64,000 bases of DNA from Calamus simplicifolius. Taxonomy: Eukaryota; Streptophyta; Magnoliopsida; Arecales; Arecaceae. Location of the stretch: contig UESW01004009.1 of NCBI GenBank assembly GCA_900491605.1, forward strand, positions 1,218,332-1,282,331. The letters run 5' to 3'. The notes under the pieces are model-generated. The model was not told the origin of the DNA. It worked only from the letters and a program-made list of their open reading frames with translations, and did no database searches. Shown piece by piece: positions 1-9,875 of the stretch; the first letter of the stretch is position 1; every line of letters begins with the position of its first letter. The position numbers and the translations under genes were made by a program.

Positions 1-387
1 AAGCGATTCCGGTGCTGGTGCAGACACCACCCCTTGCAGGTTGGGGGCCATATGATAGCAAAGTGGTAGTGGGTTCTGCTCCCCCCACATCTTTTCGACT
101 CCTTCGCTGGTGAAAAACCTCACGAGCAATCTTTTGGTGGAGATGACGGCATCTAAAAGGTTCAGACTAGGTCTTCCGAGGATGGCATTGTAAGCCAGGG
201 GAACCCGAACAACTAGAAAGTTCATGAAAACCGTGCTCAGACACGGTGGCATCCCGACCGTGATAGGGAGAGTGATCTCCCCATCGACCCTTACAAATCT
301 TCCGTAAAATCCATCAAGGGTGTGGTGACAGGCCGAAGGAAGCTAGGAGACAAGTTCATCCGAACAAATGCATCGTAACTCAAAACA

Positions 388-1624
388 TCAACTGAGCTCC
401 CTGCTGTCAACTAAAATTCTCTTTACAGGGTGCTTTGCGATCGTCATGGATACGACGACGCTGTCATCATTCGTGTTAACTACCCCCTCTAGGTCCCTTT
501 TAAAAAAAGGAATTACAGAATCTAGTCCCTCCTTCCCCTGTGGCCTCTTGAAGGCGCTACCTATGCCCCAGGAGATCATAGCCACAGTCTTCCTAGTTGG
601 GGAGTTGTCAACACTGACCTTGGGTGGCAAAGGTGCTGACGGGCCAGAGGCGCTCGGGTTACCCCTCTGAATGAACTTTTTTAGGTAGCCGCTGGATGAG
701 GTCTTCAATTGCCTTCTTTTGCTGGCGATAATCTTCAGTGTCGTGGCCATGGTCCCGGTGGAAGCGGCAGTAGAGGCTTTTGTTGTGGGTGGCCCTTGGC
801 TTCATTGGAGGGGGGTTGCTGAAGATATGACTCACTCTCGATTTCCATCAGGATATGATATATCGGGGCAAGTAGGGGAATGAATGGACCCTCCCTCGGA
901 GCAAGAGCTCGCGGGCGGTTGTCTAGCCAACGGGGAGGCTCTGGCCTCCTGGGACGAGCCTTAGTAGGCTCGGGACGAGTCTGCCTCTTATTGGAACTCC
1001 CGTCCGCCTCACGTCGGAAGGAGTCGGCCTCATCGGTGTGGATGTACTTCTGTGCCCGACTCAGCAGTTCGGTGTAGGAACCGAGCGGCTTCTTATCGAG
1101 GGAGTAGGCAAAGCGGGAGGGGCAGAGCCCTCCCTTCAAGGCCAAAGTGGCCACAAAGTCCTCGAGGTTGTAGACCTCCAGGGCAACTTCATTGAAACGA
1201 GCGATAAAGTCCCTCAGTGACTCGTTGCTCTTCTGCTAGACGGAGAATAGACTATCCGTCACTTGCAAGATTTTTCGGCATGCGTCGAAGTGAGCCAGGA
1301 AGGCCCTCTTCAGTTGCCAGAAGGAGTTGATACTTTGCGGTGGCAAGCGGGAGTACTAAGCTCGGGCAGCCTTCCTCAGGGTGGCGGGGAAGGCGATGCA
1401 AAGTAAGGAGTCAGTTGCCCCCTGGACCTGCATGAGGACCTTGTAGCTTTCCAAATGGTCCAGGGGATCGGTGGTCTCGTCATACAGGTATAGCTGAGGG
1501 AGACAGAACCGATCGAAATTGGCTCCTCCATAATGAGGTGGGACAGCGGTGGACGGCTATTGTAATCTGCCTTTAGCGGATTGGTGATCCTGCGGCTGAG
1601 CTCCTCCAGCCGCTGATTATTCAT
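388..1624 (-). pseudogene. gag (with protease start) of copy A1, broken
   Basis: On the minus strand the reading runs from an MEEPISI segment (about 1530) through a gag core, a PEPPRWLDNRPRA segment (about 920), and then PVKRILVD at about 420-410. This is the retrotransposon Gag protein that packages element RNA. At least three frame changes are needed (near 1500, 1250 and 750). The protease active-site triplet that should read DSG reads DSR here and the frame then closes at 388. The paralogous stretch in copy A2 reads DSG. Family identity is strong because the same protein is seen three times in the window; function is excluded. Confidence 0.75.
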
Positions 1625-2212
1625 CTAGCCGGCGCTCAGCCGGCGAGCTATCCGGCCATCAAAGGACCCTTCCCTTGAAGACTCAGAGGATGGAGAGGGG
1701 TGGCGGCGATGCAGGCGAGTACGTTCTGCCTCCCTCCCATGCCGCCGCTTAGGGGAAGCGCTGGTGTGGCGAGAAGGGGATCGGGACCTCTTAGAGGATT
1801 CTCGACGATGATGTTGGGGGGAAGCACGGCGGTGACGAACCTCCCAGAGGGGAGACCTCCTCCGAGAAGAGTGCTGGCTGGGTTGGACCACCCTCGGAAC
1901 CAATGAGGGTGGCTCTGGCTACCGCTGCGTGGTAGCCAGTTGCTGCTGCAGAACCTGGACCACCACCACCAACGACTAGACTTGCATGGTGAGAGAGGTG
2001 ATCCGATTATATTGCTGCTATGGCGGTGGTGGCGATGGTGGTGCGGGGACGCCGGCCTAGGGAGCAAGGGGACCGGCCTCCGACGGGTCAACTTCCTGGC
2101 GATGCCCCCCGGCATGGCTGGTGGAAACCTCTTGCGCGTGCGTCACCGCCATCTTCTTGAATACTTGGGGGAGGAGAATTTGTAGCTGACTGGTTGAAGC
2201 TTTCTTCTCTAT

Positions 2213-2234
2213 CCTCCTACCTGGCGCGCCAATC
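2213..2234 (-). promoter_or_regulatory. Primer-binding site of copy A1
   Basis: The minus strand reads TGGCGCGCCAGGTAGG starting three bases (GAT) inside the LTR end at 2235. The same arrangement is found at 5803-5823. Starting with TGG, complementary to a tRNA CCA end, and lying directly after the LTR identify it as the reverse-transcription primer site. I did not assign the tRNA. Confidence 0.65.
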
Positions 2235-2580
2235 TGTTGCCACCAAGTCACGTTCCTCTAACGCCGGGAAACGGAGGTCCTCCTCATCGAAGAAGCTCCT
2301 GCAAGAAAGTCCTCAGAGACTGGTTGCACCGGTGGGGACCTTTCGACGCTCAAGTAAGCGACTTGGAAACAGTTAAGAAAAGAGCTAGTAGAAGATAGCT
2401 AGAGAGCTTGAGTTCAAATCCCTTTCCTTGTGTGAGTGTTGGTTTTTATACCTGTTCGAGGGTCCCTTTTCCCGCTTCCAGAAGGTGGTTGATTTCAAGG
2501 TGTCGTTGTCCGGTAGTGAACAGGTGGCCAGGCTGACAGTGATAGGTCCCAACTGACACTAGGCATGTCAGAGGTATCTT
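2235..2580 (-). repeat. LTR fragment of copy A1 (R/U5 side)
   Basis: This aligns base for base, with few changes, to 5824-6175, the inner part of the complete LTR of copy A2. It begins on the plus strand with TGTTGCC at 2235. A minus-strand TATA box (TATAAAAACC) lies at 2442-2451. The U3 part, including the minisatellite seen in the other LTR, is missing because the sequence switches to reverse transcriptase after 2580. It could be the 3' LTR of A2 and the 5' LTR of A1 at once. Confidence 0.8.
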
Positions 2581-2695
2581 GCCGTTGACCTTGCGTAGCG
2601 CCTTGAAGAAAGGCAAACACCTCTCTGCTGATTTGGACAAGAAATGGTTCAAGGCTGCTACCCTCCTGGTTAGGCGTGCATCTCTTCTTGCTTGC

Positions 2696-3360
2696 CTAGG
2701 GCCTCATGTCAAGGATGGCCCGGATCTTATCTGGGTTTGCCTCGATCCCCTGGTGCATCACCATGAAGCCTAGGAACTTGCCTGCTGTCACTTGAAAGCA
2801 CACTTGTCGGGGTTTAGCCTCATCTAGTACCAGTGGAGATTGCTGAAGTGCAAGGTTGGCAACATGGTCAGTGGTACGGATACTCTTGGTTAGCCTGTCA
2901 TTCACGTATACCTCCATGTTGCATCCGATCTGGTCTCGAAGACCTTATTCATCAGCCTCTAATAGGTGGCCCAGTGTTCTTCAACCCGAACGGCATCACC
3001 TTGTAACAGTATATGCCCTTCTCGGTTACAAATGAAGTAGCCTCCTCGTTCGTCGGGTCCATCTTGATCTGGTTATATCCCGAGAAGGCATCTATGAAAC
3101 TGAAGGTCTCGTAGCCAGATGTGGCGTCTACTAGCTGGTCAATCCAAGGCAATGGGAAGCTGTCCTTGGGGCATGCCTTGTTGAGATCAGTGAAATCCAC
3201 GCACATCCTCCAGCTCATGCTAGCCTTGCGGACGATCATGACGTTGGCTAGCCAGTCGGGGTAGTGGACCTCTCGGATGTGGCCAGCAGCCACCAGCTTA
3301 CGAACCTCCTCATCAATGGCCTTTTGTCGGTCAGGGGCAAAGCTCCTCTTCTTCTACCGA
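2696..3360 (-). pseudogene. Reverse transcriptase fragment of copy A2
   Basis: The minus strand reads a Ty3/gypsy reverse transcriptase: HIREVHYPDWLANVMIV at about 3280-3230, then WRMCVDFTDLNKACPKDSFP, AFSGYNQIKMDP, CYKVMPFGLKN, and later FLGFMVMHQGIEANPDKIR near 2750. A frameshift at about 2955 separates the two halves. The catalytic box, normally YVDD, reads YVND at 2897-2908, which would remove one of the two metal-binding aspartates. The thumb and everything after it is lost at 2581. Polymerase activity is excluded by both changes. Confidence 0.88.
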
Positions 3361-3684
3361 ATGGGCCGGCATCCTAGTTTGACATTGAGCTGATGGGTAA
3401 TTACCTCCTCAGGTATACCTGGCATGTCAGACGCCGACCATGCAAAAACGTCGGAGTTGGCCCGCAGGAAAGCTAGAAGCTGCTCGCGTGCCTCCTCTGG
3501 GAGTACCACTCCAATCTGGACCATCCTCGTCGGGTCCTCTCCCAGCGGAAGGTCAGTAGGCGCTCAGCTGGCTCCCCCTCCTCTCCAAGTCTCAGGGGTT
3601 GAGCGATTCCGGTGCTGGTGCAGACACCACCCCTTGCGGGTTGGGGGCCATATGATAGCAAAGTGGTAGTGGGTTCTGCTCCCC

Positions 3685-4020
3685 CTATATCTTCTCGACT
3701 CCTTCGCTGGTGAAAAACCTCACGAGCAATCTTTTGGTGGAGATGACGTCATCTAAAAGGTTCAGACCGGGTCTTCCGAGGATGGCGTTGTAAGCCAGGG
3801 GAACCCGAATAACCAGAAAGTTCATGAAACCGTGCTCAAACATGGTGGCATCCCACCGTGACAGGAGAGTGATCTCCCCCTCGACCCTTACAGAATCTTC
3901 CATAAAATCCATCAAGGGTGTGGTGACAGGCCGAAGGAAGCTAGGAGACAAGTTCATCCAAACAAATGCATCGTAACTCAAAACATCAACTGAGCTCCGC
4001 TATCTACTAAAATTCTTTTT
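3685..4020 (-). pseudogene. Retroviral-type aspartic protease of copy A2
   Basis: The minus strand reads ILVDSGAQ at about 4015-3990, the aspartic protease active site (DSG), then after a frame change MSYDAFVWMNLSPSFLRPV, and the flap and core region ending in PLAYNAILGRPGLNLLDDVISTKRL near 3760. The AILGRP motif is the conserved C-terminal protease segment of Ty3/gypsy elements. The frame is broken just after the active site, so no complete enzyme is made. It lies between gag and reverse transcriptase, as expected. Confidence 0.75.
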
Positions 4021-4239
4021 ACAAGGTGCTTTGTGATCGTCATAGATACGACGACGCTGTCATCATTCTTGTTAACTACCCCTTTAGGTCCCTTTTAGAA
4101 AAAGGAATTACAGAATCTAGTCCCTCCTTCCCCTGTGGCCTCTTGGAGGCGCTGCCTGTGCCCAGGAGATCATAGCCACAGTCTTCCTAGTTGCGGAGTT
4201 GTCAACATGACCTTGGGTGGCAAAGGTGCTGACAGGCCG

Positions 4240-5240
4240 GAGGCGCTCGGGTTACCCCTCTAAACGAACTTTTTCAGGTAGCCGCGCTGGATGAGGTCTT
4301 CAATTGCCTTCTTCAGCTAGCGACAGTCTTCAGTGTCGTGGCCGTGGTCCCGGTGGAAGCGGCAGTAGAGGCTTTTGTTGTGGGTGGCCCTTGGCTTCAT
4401 TGAAGAGGGGTGATGAAGATATGACTCACTCTCAATTTCCATCAGGATATGAGATATCGAGGCAAGTAGGGGAATGAATGGACCCTCCCTCGGAGCAAGA
4501 GCTCGCGGGCGGTTGTCTAGCCAACGGGAGGCTCTGGCCTCCTAGTGTGAGCCTCAGCAGGCTCGAGATGAGTATGCCTCTTATTGGAACTCCCATCCGC
4601 CTAACGCCGGAAGAAGTCGGCCTTATCGGCGCGGATGTACTTCTGTGCCCGACTCAGCAGTTCGGTGTAGGAACCGGGCGGTTTCTTGTCGAGGGAGTAG
4701 GCAAAGTGGGAGGGGCAGAGCCCTCACTTCAAGGCCAAAGTGGCCACAGAGTCCTCGAGGTTGTAGACCTCGAGGGCAGCTTCCTTGAAACGAGCGATAA
4801 AGTCCCTCAGCGACTCGCTGCTCTTCTGCTGGACGGAGAATAGACTATCGCCACTTGCGAGATTTTTCGGCATGTGTCGAAGTGAGCCAGGAAGGCCCTC
4901 TTCAGCTGCTGGAAGAAGTTGATACTCCGCGGCAGCAAGCGGGAGTACCAAGCTTGGGCAGCCTTCCTCAGGGTGGCGGGGAAGGCGATGCAAAGTAAGG
5001 AGTCAGTTGCCCCTTGGACCTGTATGAGGACCTTGTAGCTTTCCAAATGGTCCAGGGGATCGGTGGTCTCGTCATACAGGTCTAGCTGAGGGAGACAGAA
5101 CCGGATCGAAATCGGCTCCTCCATAATGAGGTGGGACAGCGGTGGACGGCTATCGTAATCCGCCTTCAGCGGATTGGTGATCCTGCGGCTGAGCTCCTCC
5201 AGCCGCTGGTTATATTCATCTAGCCGGCGCTCAGCCCGGC
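4240..5240 (-). pseudogene. gag of copy A2, broken
   Basis: The retrotransposon Gag core (Retrotrans_gag-like) is readable on the minus strand: PLDHLESYKVLIQVQGATDS at about 5065-5005, then AFPATLRKAAQAWYSRLLP, and, after a frame change near 4855, SESLRDFIARFKEAALEVYN at about 4820-4760. The frame closes at 4724 and resumes in another frame toward LLSRAQKYIRAD near 4640. The N-terminal part to about 5660 is low-complexity Arg/Ser-rich. Gag would form the virus-like particle. Several frameshifts make it a pseudogene. Confidence 0.78.
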
Positions 5241-5802
5241 GAGCTATCCGGCCATCAAAGGACCCTTCCCTTGAAGACTCAGAGGATGGAGAGGGGTGGC
5301 GGCGATGCAGGGGGTACGTTCCGCCTCCCTCCCACGCCGCCGCTTAGGGAAAGCGCTGGCGTGGCGAGAAGGGGATCGGGACCTCTTAGAGGCTTCTCGA
5401 CGATGACGTCGGGGGAAGCGCGGCGGTGACGGACCTCCAGAGGGGAGACCTCCTCCGAGAAGAGTGCTGGCTGGGTTGGACCACCCTCGGAACCGATGAG
5501 GGTGGCTATGGCTGTCGCTGCATGGCAGCCATTTGCTGCTGCAGAACCTGGACCACCGCCACCAACGACTAGACTTGCATGGTGAGAGAGGCGATCCGAT
5601 TATATTGCTGCTATGGCAGTGGTGGCGATGGCGGTGCGGGGACGCCGGCCTAGGGAGCAAGGGGACCGGCCTCGACGGGTTAACTTCCTGGCGATGCCCC
5701 CCGGCATGGCTGGTGGAAACCTCCTACACATGCATCACCACCATCTTGAATACTCGGGGGAGGAGAATTTGTAGCTGACTGGTTCGAAGCTTTCTTCTCT
5801 AT

Positions 5803-5823
5803 CCCCTACCTGGCGCGCCAATC
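5803..5823 (-). promoter_or_regulatory. Primer-binding site of copy A2
   Basis: The minus strand reads GAT then TGGCGCGCCAGGTAGGGG directly inside the LTR boundary at 5824. It has the same position and sequence as in copy A1. Confidence 0.7.
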
Positions 5824-6754
5824 TGTTGCCACCAAGTCACGTTCCTCCAACGCTGGGAAACGGAGGTCCTCCTCCTCGAAGAAGCTCCTGCAAGAAAGTC
5901 CTCGAAGACTGGTTGCACCGGTGGGGACCCTTCGACGCTCAAGTAAGCGACTTAAAACAGTAAGAAAAGAGCTAGTAGAAAGATAGCTAGAGAGCTTGAG
6001 TTCAAATCCCTTTCCTTGGTGTGAGTGTTGGTTTTTATACCTGTTCGAGGGTCCCTTTTTCCGCTTCCAGAAGGTGGTTGATTTCAAGGTGTCGTTGTCC
6101 GGTAGTGGACAGGTGGCCAGGCTGACAGTGATAGGTCGCAACTGACACTGGGCATGTCAGAGGTATCTTGCCCCGCCAGCCACTACCAGGCGCGGTGCCC
6201 TAGATGGCAGGTGGGCCTAGTCGTATCAGGCATGCGCCATTATGGGTTGTGGCCACACGCAGCTGCAAGCGGTTGGTGGGCCATGGCCGCTGCAGGCGGT
6301 TGGTGGGCCACGTGGTCGTGTCAAGCGGCTCGAGGTAGTGGGGTCTTGAGGTCCGAGGCCAAGGATACCTAAGGCCCAAGGCCTTAGGGACCCGCAACCT
6401 GAGGCCGAAGGGACGAAGCCCGAGAGGACCTTGGGTCCGAGGCCGAGGGGACTCCAGATCCGAGGCTGAGAGGACATGAGGTCCGAGGCCGAGGGGACTC
6501 CAGATCCGAGGCTGAGAGGACATGAGGTCCGAGGCCGAGGAGACTTCAGGTCCAAGGCCGATAGGATATAAGGTCCAAGGCCGAGGGGACTCCAGGTCCG
6601 AGGCCGAGGGAACATGAGGTCCGAAGCCAAGGAAACTCCGGATTCGAGGCCGAGGGGGCCACGGAGGCCGAGGCCAAGGGGCCTCGGAGGCCGAGGTAGG
6701 GTTCCGTCAGTTACCTTCTTTGACAACTTTAATGCGGTATGATCTGCCATATCA
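5824..6754 (-). repeat. Complete 5' LTR of copy A2 (931 bp)
   Basis: The plus strand runs from TGTTGCC at 5824 to CCATATCA at 6754. On the minus strand this is U3 (6754 side), then R/U5 ending next to the primer-binding site. A TATA box in minus orientation (TATAAAAAC) lies at 6032-6040. The U3 part holds a GC-rich minisatellite (about 6345-6700). ATAGG follows at 6755-6759, but no matching target duplication can be seen because the left end of the element is lost. Confidence 0.75.
6345..6700. repeat. 46-bp GC-rich minisatellite in the U3 of LTR A2
   Basis: Units of about 46 bp built around GAGGCCGAGGGGACTCC and GAGGACATGAGGTCC recur; for example GAGGCCGAGGGGACTCC starts at 6439 and again at 6485. 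Copies diverge toward both ends. Open frames crossing it (such as minus 6226-6750) come from the repeat and are not taken as genes. Confidence 0.8.
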
Positions 6755-6893
6755 ATAGGTTTACAATGAAATTAACCTTGAGCAGTTACCATCCGAGTCA
6801 TCTCTCTCCTTCTCTTTCATTATATATTTGGACAATCAATGAAGGATAGAAAGGAAGCAAATTTAGGCAAAGGATATGTTCCTCACCCTCGCC

Positions 6894-7194
6894 TAGAGGT
6901 GAGCTTGAGCAGGACTTGGGCAGGCTCAAATTAGATCAAGGGTGAAAAAAGAAGAGCTTGAGGCATTAGGCTGAATGAGATTGGGTCTGAACTTGGATCA
7001 AATATGATAAATTTGGCCTGAAAATTGAACAGGCCAAAAAAAAAATATACTCAACTTTATAGGTTAAAAAACTTTATTTGACTCCTAAAATTTTTTAGGT
7101 TAAGCTCTAGCTAGCCTTTTAGATTTGACTCCTAAAATTTTTTAGGTTAAGCTCTAGCTAGCCTTTTAAAGGCTCCGTCTTATGCCCACCCCTA
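6894..7194. mobile_element. Possible short hAT-like non-autonomous element
   Basis: The left end reads TAGAGGTGAGC at 6894 and the right end, reverse-complemented, TAGGGGTGGGC at 7194, matching at 9 of 11 bases and resembling hAT-type ends. The flanking 8-mers (CCCTCGCC and TCATTGCC) agree at only five positions, so a target duplication is uncertain. The interior has no coding capacity. It contains a perfect 47-bp tandem duplication. Treat as a candidate only. Confidence 0.3.
7076..7169. repeat. 47-bp tandem duplication, two units
   Basis: A 47-base unit at 7076-7122, beginning ATTTGACTCC, is repeated at 7123-7169 with only the last base differing. It lies inside the candidate hAT-like element. 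Confidence 0.95.
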
Positions 7195-7265
7195 TCATTG
7201 CCTCAATCTTATCATCCTTAAATGAAAAATTGATTTTTCCTCCATCTCCATCTTTGTAGTTCTAT

Positions 7266-7630
7266 TTCTCAACTCAACTCATCCGAGCCTTTTTCTAACT
7301 ATATGGGGTTGGATGGATGAATCTACTTCCTCTACTCTGTTTTATTCAGGACTAAGTTGACATTTTAATTACAAATAGTTATATCATGGTACAAATAATT
7401 TTTTTTCATTTTATCTCCAATTGGGGCTACTCCTATCATCTTATATGTTTATTTCTAATTCTATCTTTTAAAGTTTACTACATATTCATCTTAACATACG
7501 TATTTCTGTTACACTTAATTTATTCACATATTGTTTCAGTATTGCTCAACACTCTGTTCCATATAGCATCGCTATCTGATAACGATTTTATAGAATTTTT
7601 TTTCAATTTTACGTTATGTAGTTTCTATTT
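7266..7630 (-). mobile_element. RTE-type LINE 3' end fragment
   Basis: Reverse-complemented, this stretch matches the plus-strand segment at about 35500-35955: the same words for a tyrosine/leucine-rich C-terminal part of an RTE ORF, then the PHVFG-like end, then a TTGAG-repeat tail (here CTCAACTCAACTC at about 7269). RTE LINEs characteristically end in short tandem repeats. The reading frame is interrupted many times. It is 5'-truncated, as is usual for LINE copies. Confidence 0.75.
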
Positions 7631-7639
7631 TTATTTAAA

Positions 7640-9680
7640 ATAATATTTAAGATCTCAAATCTATTATAAATTTATCGACATCTTAAAAAACATTAAAAGT
7701 ATAAATTTAATATTTGAAGTAGGAGATCCAAATCTATATAATTATACTTACATCATCACAAATATAATCAAATATAATTAACCAAAGTAAACATCGATTT
7801 AATAAGATCCTAAAGCTAAGGGTCTCCATCCCTAAACCGATTGATTCTCAAAATTTCTTCCATTCACCACCCATCTTCCCTCCTCCAAAATGGGTAGGGC
7901 ATTCCTGTCGTCATCCCTAATCTCATTCCCACCTCAAATCTAAGAGCACGAACATTTGGAACTCCCCTCCGATCCGATGACTTTGCCTCTCATCCACAGA
8001 CATCTCTGGACCTTCCCCCTGACCCCGAGTCCTCCTCCCTTCACGGTGGATCGCCGCGCATTGAACGGTCGCAGCACCACCGGATCGTGCTTGATCTCGT
8101 CGGCATTTGTTTTTTTTCGACGGAGTGGTGGGGTTGATGGAGTTAAAAAAAGGAGGTTCGATGTAATTGCGACACCAACCGGCTGACCCTTTATCGGCTG
8201 CAACCGGTTGCTTAGAGAAAAATCTCATCCATCTATTTTGAATCGGATGGTCAACAAAATTTACAGCAAGAACTCGGATGTACCGCAGCAACTTCTCTGT
8301 ACTAAGTTACCGTGGTCTCAATCAGCATTAAAACATTCAATTACTAAGCCATGCTTATACCAATGAATGATATTAATGGTGGCATTTAGTTTATTTAATA
8401 ATTGCTCATATGATTTTATTATTTTTAGAGAATATATTGAGGTTTTTCTTTTTTATCCTTCAAAATGTTAACCTAAGTTAACAGATTTGAAAGCAAAAAC
8501 TATTTTGAACTTGAAATATTGAAACTAATAAAATGTTCAATAATTTTATTGCTCTCTCTTATCTTAGATTTTTGCATTGATAATATTATTAGAATATTAA
8601 TAATATTTTTATCTTTTTACACTAATTTTGTTTCAAAATAGGTAACATAAAATTTCACCCTCCATTTATAAGCATAATTAAACATAATTAGTAAGAAAAC
8701 TATTTTATCCTTAAAATTTGCATCAGAAAATATTGCTTTCATAACTTTTTACCTTCATTTTCTTAAACTCCATACAAAATACATCCTTAGCACCAGTTTA
8801 CTATTTTCTTAAGTATTCTTTTAAAAAAATTCCTTGGCAAAGGAAAAGAGAATCAAAAATAAATACTATTTTTTTTCATGATATTTTTTTTTTTGATGTA
8901 AAAAAAATGTTTATAGATTTGTATATAATTGTTTCTTTCTTCTTCAATGAAATGTGAAAAAATAAAGGAAGAAAAAAAATCCTCTTTAGCTGGAGCAAGC
9001 CCTCTCAGGGTTAATATTATCTTCTAGGGTCTATTTAGATGTTTGGAGAAAAAGAAAGGAAAGGATAAAAAAATGAAAAAAAAAAGAGAAAAAGAAAAGA
9101 AGGGTTATTATATCTTTTTGTTTAATAAAAAGAAAAGAGGAAAGATGTAATTTGCTATTAGACAAAGTGAAAGAAGAAAGGTTAAATAAAAGAAATGTTT
9201 GTAAAGTTACAAATAAATTTTTTTATTATAAGAAAAATTAAATTAATTTATAAAAATAAAATAAAATAATTGATATAAAAATTATAAATCATTTTTCTTT
9301 CACTTCTCAATCTTTAATTTGAAGATAAAAAAATTAAGCTTTTGATAGAAAATGAAGGGGATATGGGGCTTATTTCCCTCCCCCTCCATCTGTCTAGATC
9401 TTTGGAAGAAGGGAGAGGATAAAAGGAAGAAAAAAAGAAGAAAAGATTATTATTTTTTATTTTAAGGTGAAAAAAGAATAAAAATAATTTACATTCATTT
9501 TATTTGGATAAAAAATTATATTTATAAATTATAAAAATATCTTTTATTATAAAAGAATTTAAAAATAAAAAATGTATGATAAAAATTATAAAATATTTCT
9601 TTTTTTATCTTCTAATTTGTAAGATTAAAAAAAAGTTTAAGCTGTTATGGTGGAGTAAAGAGGAATAATTTTTACTATTT
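7640..9680. other. Intergenic AT-rich region
   Basis: No gene is supported. About 7870-8330 is more GC-rich and has overlapping open frames on both strands (for example minus 7923-8291), but no recognisable domain or splice structure. From 8400 it is AT-rich. Between 9025 and 9640 a block of purine-rich text followed by AT-rich text appears twice in imperfect form (about 9025-9345 and 9385-9640), suggesting an old duplication. Confidence 0.7.
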
Positions 9681-9875
9681 GAAAGCAACTAATCGTGGCC
9701 TGGCTGTGGTTGGTAGCAGCTTTTGAGGTTCGTGCGCGACATAGCTATGGTTCTATCTGAAGGAATAGCTTTAAGATTCATGCTTCTTTCTTGATCTTCC
9801 TCGATCTTCAGCGATCGTTGTCTTCTCCGGTTGTGTCTTCCACGGATATTTTCCTTTGTGGTCCCGTTGCCTCCC

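Larger units (their letters stand above)
1..2580 (-). mobile_element. Truncated Ty3/gypsy Tat-type retrotransposon, copy A1
   Basis: Reading on the minus strand, this segment holds part of an LTR (2580 down to 2235), a primer-binding site, gag, and the start of protease, and then leaves the window at position 1. It is a close repeat of 3600-6175; the two begin with nearly the same 60 bases at 1 and 3601. At 2580 it joins abruptly to the reverse transcriptase of copy A2. Several frameshifts and stops break gag, so the copy is not functional. The Tat assignment rests on the gag finger style, the primer-binding-site style, and similarity to the fuller element at 52400-64000. Confidence 0.85.
2581..6754 (-). 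mobile_element. Truncated Ty3/gypsy Tat-type retrotransposon, copy A2
   Basis: Minus-strand order: complete 5' LTR (6754-5824), primer-binding site, gag (about 5240-4250), protease (about 4015-3680), and reverse transcriptase (about 3360-2581). RNase H, integrase and the proper 3' end are missing; the sequence jumps at 2581/2580 into another LTR fragment. Plain plant DNA follows at 6755. The reverse transcriptase is clearly related to the one at 61900-62900, so this is the same lineage though a different family. Confidence 0.85.

Noticed and set aside
6226..6750. Open frame of 174 codons, minus strand
   Set aside because: Lies in the LTR minisatellite of copy A2; Leu/Pro/Ser repeats reflect the 46-bp unit.
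7923..8291. Overlapping open frames in a GC-richer patch
   Set aside because: No family recognised, open on both strands, no splice signals or neighbouring exons; kept as intergenic.
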